NCBI GenBank assembly: GCA_002503885.1
Contig: DASQ01000140.1
Span: 1-24,926, forward strand
Source of the DNA: Methanoculleus marisnigri
GTDB taxonomy: Archaea; Halobacteriota; Methanomicrobia; Methanomicrobiales; Methanoculleaceae
DNA: 24,926 nucleotides
Direction of reading: 5' to 3'
Shown: piece by piece, positions 21,412-24,926 of the stretch
How the letters are laid out: every line of letters begins with the position of its first letter
Numbering within the stretch: the first letter of the stretch is position 1
Position numbers and translations under genes: made by a program
The notes under the pieces: model-generated
Told to the model about the DNA's origin: nothing
What the model saw: the letters and a program-made list of their open reading frames with translations, nothing else
The model's database searches: none

Positions 21412-22260
21412 ATGACAGAACAGACAGTGCCCCGGTGTACGTGCGGGGGTGGCGCGGAGCCGGAAGGCGGCACGAAACGGATCATCTTCGCCGGCGCGTC
21501 GAAGGCCGGACAGCTCTCGAACGAGGCTGCCGTTTGGTTGACGAAGGAAGGATACGGGAATATCGCCTGCACGGCATCTCTCGCCGTCTCTACACCCTCG
21601 ATAAAGAAGAAAGTCGAGGAGGCCGATGAGGTGGTCGTCATCGACGGCTGCCCGGTCGGCTGCGCCCGCCAGATCGTCGAGCGGGCCGGGATTGCGCCCG
21701 ACCAGGAGATCGTGGTCACGGCTCTCGGGATCGAGAAGGGCGGAAGCCTAGACCTTTCCGAAGAGGACGTCGAGACGGTCGTCTCCGCCGCCTGGGAGGG
21801 GAAGGGGAGAGCAGAGGAAGAGAACGAGCGCAGGCCGTCCGGTGGATGCGGCTGCGGCTGCGGGGGGCCGACGGACATCCTCGTCGTTGAATGGCGGCAT
21901 ATCGGAAGAGACATCGAGCACACCTGCGAGCGGTGCGGCGAGACGGGAAAGGCCGTGATGGACGTCGTCGAGCAGATCCGCCCCATCCTCGAGGAGGAGG
22001 GCATCACGGTCCGGGTTGTCGAGACGCCCATCGAGAACGCGGCGATCAAAGAGTCGAACAGCATCCTCTTCAACGGCATGCCGCTTGAGGACCTGATCGA
22101 GGGTATGGAAGTTACCACCACGCCCTGCGCCTCCTGCGCCTGCATCACCGGGCAGGACGATGCAGCGTGCCGTGCGGTCGAGTATGATGGCGAGCGCTAC
22201 GAGTCGATCCCGCCGGAGCTGATCGCCCGGGCGGCACTCAGGGCGCTCGGGCTGGAGTGA
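21412..22260 (+). CDS. DGC zinc-binding domain fused to DUF2703
   Basis: A 282-residue two-domain protein. The N-terminus (1-135) is a DGC-type putative zinc-binding domain: CTCGGG near the start, RIIFAGASKAGQLSNEAA, then VVVIDGCPVGCARQI (DGCPVGC at 78-84). A glycine/cysteine linker GGCGCGCGG (144-152) leads to a DUF2703 domain (about 156-282) with HTCERCGET (Cys172, Cys175) and TTPCASCACITG (Cys239, Cys242, Cys244). It is rich in cysteine throughout and has no signal peptide, so it should be cytoplasmic. Both domains recur singly in ars operons. The start is 2 bp after the preceding stop. It probably handles As(III) or a metal; the function is not known. Confidence 0.8.
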   Translation: MTEQTVPRCTCGGGAEPEGGTKRIIFAGASKAGQLSNEAAVWLTKEGYGNIACTASLAVSTPSIKKKVEEADEVVVIDGCPVGCARQIVERAGIAPDQEIVVTALGIEKGGSLDLSEEDVETVVSAAWEGKGRAEEENERRPSGGCGCGCGGPTDILVVEWRHIGRDIEHTCERCGETGKAVMDVVEQIRPILEEEGITVRVVETPIENAAIKESNSILFNGMPLEDLIEGMEVTTTPCASCACITGQDDAACRAVEYDGERYESIPPELIARAALRALGLE

Positions 22261-22264
22261 TACC

Positions 22265-22672
22265 ATGAAGAAGAAAGTCCTCTTCGTCTGCACCCATAAC
22301 GCCGCCCGCTCGCAGATGGCGGAAGGCTACCTGAACGCCCGCTACGGCGACCGCTATGAGGCCTTCTCGGCCGGCACGGTACCTGGAACCCTGAACCCCT
22401 ATGCCGTCAGAGCCATGGCCGAGATCGGGATCGACATCTCCGGCCACCGCTCAAAGGATCTCGGTGAGTTCGACGAGCAGGAGATGGACCTCCTCGTCGC
22501 CGTCTGCGAGGGCGGGATCTGCCCCCTCTTCCCCTGGGCGAAGGAGGAGATCCACCGGGAGTTTCCCGACCCGTCGAACCTCACCGGCACCGACGAGGAG
22601 ATCATGGCCGGCGTCCGGCAGATCCGGGACGAGATTGTCGGCTGGATCGATACGACGTTCGGAGAAGCGTGA
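22265..22672 (+). CDS. arsC: Thioredoxin-type arsenate reductase ArsC
   Basis: A 135-residue low-molecular-weight phosphatase-fold enzyme that reduces arsenate to arsenite. The catalytic loop is FVCTHNAARSQMAEG (CX5R, Cys9-Arg15). FSAGTVPGTLNPYAVRAMAEIGIDISGHRSKDL follows. The redox relay is LVAVCEGGICPLFP (Cys81, Cys86), with only four residues between the cysteines, versus six in the Staphylococcus aureus pI258 enzyme (Cys82, Cys89). One of the two mini-thioredoxins upstream may be its reductant. It is 4 bp after the DGC-DUF2703 gene. Confidence 0.92.
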   Translation: MKKKVLFVCTHNAARSQMAEGYLNARYGDRYEAFSAGTVPGTLNPYAVRAMAEIGIDISGHRSKDLGEFDEQEMDLLVAVCEGGICPLFPWAKEEIHREFPDPSNLTGTDEEIMAGVRQIRDEIVGWIDTTFGEA

Positions 22673-22674
22673 CG

Positions 22675-23022
22675 ATGGCGGTCACCGTCATCACCTGTTC
22701 CGGGATCTCGAACACCGGAAAGCTGACCACCCAGGCCGGTGCGGCGCTCATGCGCCGCTACGGCGGGATGGTCGAGGCGTGCCTTGCGGCCACCCGGCCG
22801 ACCGCGTCGCTGGAGAGTGCGATCCGGTATGCGGACCGTATCCTGGTGCTGGACGGGTGCGGCGACTGTTGCGGGCGGAAGAAGGTGCGGGCGCTCGGAA
22901 TCGAGCCGCACCTGCACCTTGTCGCGACTGACTGCGGCATCGAGAAGAACGGGATGGCCGAACCGCGATTCGACGAGATCGAGCGCCTTTCAGCCGCCGT
23001 GCTTGAGGCGATCAGGGAGTGA
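22675..23022 (+). CDS. DGC-type putative zinc-binding protein
   Basis: A 115-residue stand-alone DGC-like domain: VITCSGISNTGKLTTQAG (Cys8), then ILVLDGCGDCCGRKKVRALG (DGC at 60-62, Cys65-Cys66) and VATDCGIEKNG (Cys87). It resembles the N-terminal half of the fusion at 21412. The ATG at 22675 is 10 nt past GGAG; a GTG at 22669, overlapping the arsC stop, is the alternative. It ends the first arsenic transcript: a T/pyrimidine-rich stretch follows (23030-23070) before the arsF promoter. Confidence 0.8.
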   Translation: MAVTVITCSGISNTGKLTTQAGAALMRRYGGMVEACLAATRPTASLESAIRYADRILVLDGCGDCCGRKKVRALGIEPHLHLVATDCGIEKNGMAEPRFDEIERLSAAVLEAIRE

Positions 23023-23144
23023 ACTACGGCCTCAAGCCTCTTGTGTTTGCGGTTGTTTGTCCGGCTCTTTCTCTCGCTGTGCAGGACCGGATCGACGGCT
23101 TTTCCACCGGCGGCGCTCTCCTCCTCCAGTGCTCTCCCGAATGA

Positions 23145-23152
23145 ACTATATA
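23145..23152 (+). promoter_or_regulatory. TATA box of the arsF-arsG transcript
   Basis: ACTATATA followed by CC is a textbook archaeal TATA box and lies in otherwise GC-rich DNA. It predicts a start near 23174, inside an imperfect palindrome (23162-23194). The arsF-arsG pair therefore seems to have its own promoter. Confidence 0.6.
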
Positions 23153-23161
23153 CCCGGCTGA

Positions 23162-23194
23162 ACAACAGGTCTGCGTCATTTCAAGATCTGTTGT
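23162..23194. promoter_or_regulatory. Inverted repeat at the arsF start site
   Basis: ACAACAGGTCT (23162-23172) and AGATCTGTTGT (23184-23194) are reverse complements with one mismatch, around an 11-bp centre. It straddles the predicted transcription start. It does not match the TTCA-N8-TGAA sites, so a regulator other than this ArsR may act here. Confidence 0.55.
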
Positions 23195-23225
23195 AATGAT
23201 CTATCCAGCACCAGGGGTGTCCCTG

Positions 23226-23765
23226 ATGAGACGAACACACGTGAGTAACTCCGGACCCGGGCGCACGCAGGGGCAGTTCCCCTGCAGCGCCCCTGCCCGG
23301 CAGATCCTGCCGTTAGCCGTTCTGGCGGTGCTCCTCGCCTGTGCCGCCCTCTTTGCAGGGTGCACGACGGAACCCGGCGGAGCGGACGCAGTCACCATCT
23401 CGCCGCTCAACGGCACCGTCACGAAAGTCGAGGTCATCCACTTCACCGCGCCGAACCAGTGCTACTCCTGCGTGGTGCTCGGCGACTACGCCGAAGAGAC
23501 CGTGAAGACGCACTTCCCCGGTGAACTCGACTCCGGGAAGGTGATCTTCGATCACGTCGACGTCGCCGACCCGGAAAAGAAGGAGATCGTCGAGCGTTAC
23601 GGCGCGACCGGCTCGTCGCTCTGGATCGGTACCTACGACGACCAGGGCGGGTTCTCTAAAGAAGAGGATATTCGGGTCTGGTACAAACTCAACGACAAGC
23701 CTGGATTTATGCAGTACCTCAAGACGCTGATCGGGATGCGTCTCGCCGGGGACTTCTCGCAATGA
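23226..23765 (+). CDS. ArsF-like lipoprotein with CxxC thioredoxin motif
   Basis: A 179-residue exported protein. A hydrophobic N-terminal helix ends in a lipobox (LPLAVLAVLLACAALFAG with Cys46), then a thioredoxin-like domain begins VIHFTAPNQCYSCVVLG (Cys79, Cys82). It matches the ArsF-type protein which, with ArsE and ArsG, was described for reduction and extrusion of aromatic (nitro/amino) arsenicals; I rely on memory for this. The ATG at 23226 is preferred because GGTG lies 6 bp upstream; an ATG at 23196 also fits. The lipid anchor would place the CxxC domain on the outer face of the membrane. The coding region overlaps the arsG start by 4 bp. Confidence 0.8.
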   Translation: MRRTHVSNSGPGRTQGQFPCSAPARQILPLAVLAVLLACAALFAGCTTEPGGADAVTISPLNGTVTKVEVIHFTAPNQCYSCVVLGDYAEETVKTHFPGELDSGKVIFDHVDVADPEKKEIVERYGATGSSLWIGTYDDQGGFSKEEDIRVWYKLNDKPGFMQYLKTLIGMRLAGDFSQ

Positions 23766-24478
23766 GCCTGATGGGGTTCATGGAGACGATGGGGACGAGC
23801 AGTGTTCCCCTCGTCGCCGCGTTCTTCATCGGGCTGATGATGGCCCTCTCCCCCTGCCCGCTCGCGACGAACATCGCCGCGATCGGCTACCTCTCCCGCC
23901 GGATCGGCAGCCCGGGGCAGACCCTCCTCGCCGGGGCGCTCTACAGCGCGGGGAGGATGGTCGTCTACGTCGGCATCGCCGCAGCGATTGTGACCCTCGG
24001 GCTCTCCGTTCAGGGGATCTCGCTCTTCCTCCAGACCTGGGGCGAGGTGCTCGTCGGCCCGCTGCTGATCGCGATCGGGGTCGTGATGCTCGATCTCGTC
24101 CCGCTCCCCTCCTGGACAGGCGGCAGCAGGAAGTTTGCGGCGTTCAAGGAGCGGGTCGCCGACCGGGGGCTCGCGGGAAGTTTCATCCTTGGCGTACTCT
24201 TCGCGCTGACCTTCTGCCCGTTTTCGGCGGTGCTCTTCTTTGCGATGCTCGTCCCGCTGGCGCTCCGGACCTCTGATCCGCTCGGCGTCCCGGCGGTCTT
24301 TGCCGTCGCGACCGCTCTGCCGGTGATCGCGTTCTCGCTGATCATGGTGACCGGGGTTGCTAAGGTGGGGAGCGCGATGAAGGCGGCGGAGAGGCTCGAA
24401 TACTGGATGCGGCGCATTGTGGGGGTACTCTTCATCGGGATCGGGGCATATCTTCTCATGGCAATGCTGTTTGGGTGA
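23762..24478 (+). CDS. ArsG-like permease (aminobenzylarsenical exporter family)
   Basis: A 238-residue membrane protein with about six helices. It has the CcdA/ArsG-like LMMALSPCPLATNIAAIGYLSRRIG (Cys32) and a second half with ILGVLFALTFCPFSAVLFFAML. The two FxP-CP boxes in symmetric halves are typical of the ArsG/DsbD-transmembrane relatives. ArsG-type permeases are proposed to export trivalent aromatic arsenicals. The start overlaps arsF by ATGA, so the two are co-translated. A weak GCCGGG/CCCGGC stem (24490-24512) follows the stop. Confidence 0.8.
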   Translation: MSLMGFMETMGTSSVPLVAAFFIGLMMALSPCPLATNIAAIGYLSRRIGSPGQTLLAGALYSAGRMVVYVGIAAAIVTLGLSVQGISLFLQTWGEVLVGPLLIAIGVVMLDLVPLPSWTGGSRKFAAFKERVADRGLAGSFILGVLFALTFCPFSAVLFFAMLVPLALRTSDPLGVPAVFAVATALPVIAFSLIMVTGVAKVGSAMKAAERLEYWMRRIVGVLFIGIGAYLLMAMLFG

Positions 24479-24489
24479 GGTCGGATGCT

Positions 24490-24512
24490 GCCGGGTGCGA
24501 GTCGCTCCCGGC
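24490..24512 (+). terminator. Weak stem after arsG
   Basis: GCCGGG (24490-24495) and CCCGGC (24507-24512) flank an 11-nt loop 12 bp after the arsG stop. No T-run follows. The remaining bases to 24689 show no gene or repeat. Confidence 0.3.
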
Positions 24513-24689
24513 GTCGCCCATCTGCCATGCATCCTCCGCAAGCGACATTCAAGAGCCATCCTTGCCACGTTTGAGAGCCTGAACGGCTGCTCGGTATGTT
24601 CCTGCTCCTGCAAAAGCGCCGGACATTCATCAAACTGCTATCCACGACCGGTCTGATGACTACATCGTCCGACAGGTTCCTCCTGCGCG

Positions 24690-24739
24690 TGTACACGCCC
24701 ATTCAAAATTGCCCACAGGGCCCATTCGTTTTTGCCCAC
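24690..24739. mobile_element. End of an IS21-family element with tandem terminal repeats
   Basis: The block begins TGTACAC, then GCCCATTCAAAATTGCCCAC (24697-24716) and GCCCATTCGTTTTTGCCCAC (24720-24739): a 23-bp-spaced repeat identical except in the centre. Multiple terminal repeats beginning with TGT are typical transposase-binding ends of IS21 elements. Since the istB-like gene reads toward it, this is the right-hand end of the element, inverted. The exact junction, and any target duplication, cannot be set from one side. Confidence 0.55.
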
Positions 24740-24785
24740 TTGAATTCACAGTAATGCTCAATCGTATATAATGATATCTAATTTC

Positions 24786-24926
24786 TCACCGTTGCCGGAA
24801 ACTGGTACCATTCATATTCATCACCAGAGCCCGATGGGTAATCCTGTCAAGAAGAGCAGCAGTGAGTATCGGATCATGGAAGACTTTGATCCAATCTGAG
24901 AACATCAGGTTCGATGTAACAATGGT
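24786..24926 (-). CDS. istB: IS21-family helper ATPase IstB, C-terminal part
   Basis: Reading leftward from the window edge, 46 residues are visible: TIVTSNLMFSDWIKVFHDPI, then LTAALLDRITHRALVMNMNG and a final TSFRQR before TGA (stop at 24786-24788). The pattern TSN-x-x-F-x-x-W...D...A-x-L-D-R-x-x-H...G-x-S-x-R is the C-terminal signature of IstB/DnaC-like ATPases. The Walker motifs and the IstA transposase would lie beyond the right edge. Whether the element is complete or active cannot be told. Confidence 0.88.
   Translation of the reverse strand, partial: TIVTSNLMFSDWIKVFHDPILTAALLDRITHRALVMNMNGTSFRQR

Noticed and set aside
24010..24702. Minus-strand open frame over arsG
   Set aside because: Antisense shadow of arsG extending into the IS end; no domain seen.
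1..24926. tRNA, rRNA or riboswitch genes
   Set aside because: Reading the intergenic spaces on both strands showed no cloverleaf with a T-loop GTTCRANNC in context, no rRNA-like stretch and no known riboswitch core; a covariance-model scan would be needed to exclude small RNAs.

Overview
The window comes from a GC-rich methanogenic euryarchaeon, most likely Methanomicrobiales (Methanoculleus-like). That placement is inference. The support is the archaeal class of GAPDH, an archaeal TyrRS, paired Rio1 and Dim2-like KH proteins, Hel308, the KEOPS subunit Cgi121, Orc1/Cdc6, a short PurA, GGTGA/GGAG ribosome sites, and several TATA boxes about 25-30 nt from a start codon. No rRNA, tRNA or CRISPR array was seen.

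Region 1 (1-3.5 kb) holds accessory genes: a truncated MNT-type nucleotidyltransferase, two small TM2-like membrane proteins flanking a DUF5661-type protein, a small unknown protein, and two tandem GNAT acetyltransferases. Region 2 (3.7-9.9 kb) is a core block: type II GAPDH, TyrRS, Rio1 kinase, a KH protein, Hel308 and Cgi121, all rightward, followed by a convergent MoaB/MogA.

Region 3 (10.4-14.8 kb) is, in my reading, the chromosomal replication origin. The MoaB-orc1/cdc6 intergenic space carries Origin Recognition Box (ORB) elements in opposite orientations around an AT-rich segment with a perfect hairpin. orc1/cdc6 has a perfect 19-nt palindrome at its predicted transcription start and is followed by an Lrp/AsnC regulator and a class I/II aminotransferase. 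Three more ORBs lie outside: a divergent pair in the 683-bp gap before purA, and one directly against the hel308 start codon.

Region 4 (14.8-18.9 kb) is metabolic: purA, a Trm112-like zinc protein, an unknown membrane protein, cbiB (corrinoid synthesis), and pdxS-pdxT (PLP synthase). Region 5 (18.9-24.5 kb) is an arsenic-resistance island. It has a leftward ArsR repressor with a CVC metal site and two matching TTCA-N8-TGAA operators. A rightward operon follows: COG0701/ArsP-type permease, a small unknown protein, two ArsE-like CxxC redox proteins, a DGC-DUF2703 fusion, thioredoxin-type ArsC, and a second DGC protein. An ArsF-like lipoprotein and ArsG-like permease follow under their own promoter. 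Together these suggest handling of arsenate and of organic, possibly aromatic, arsenicals. An IS21-type element (istB end plus terminal repeats) enters at the right edge.
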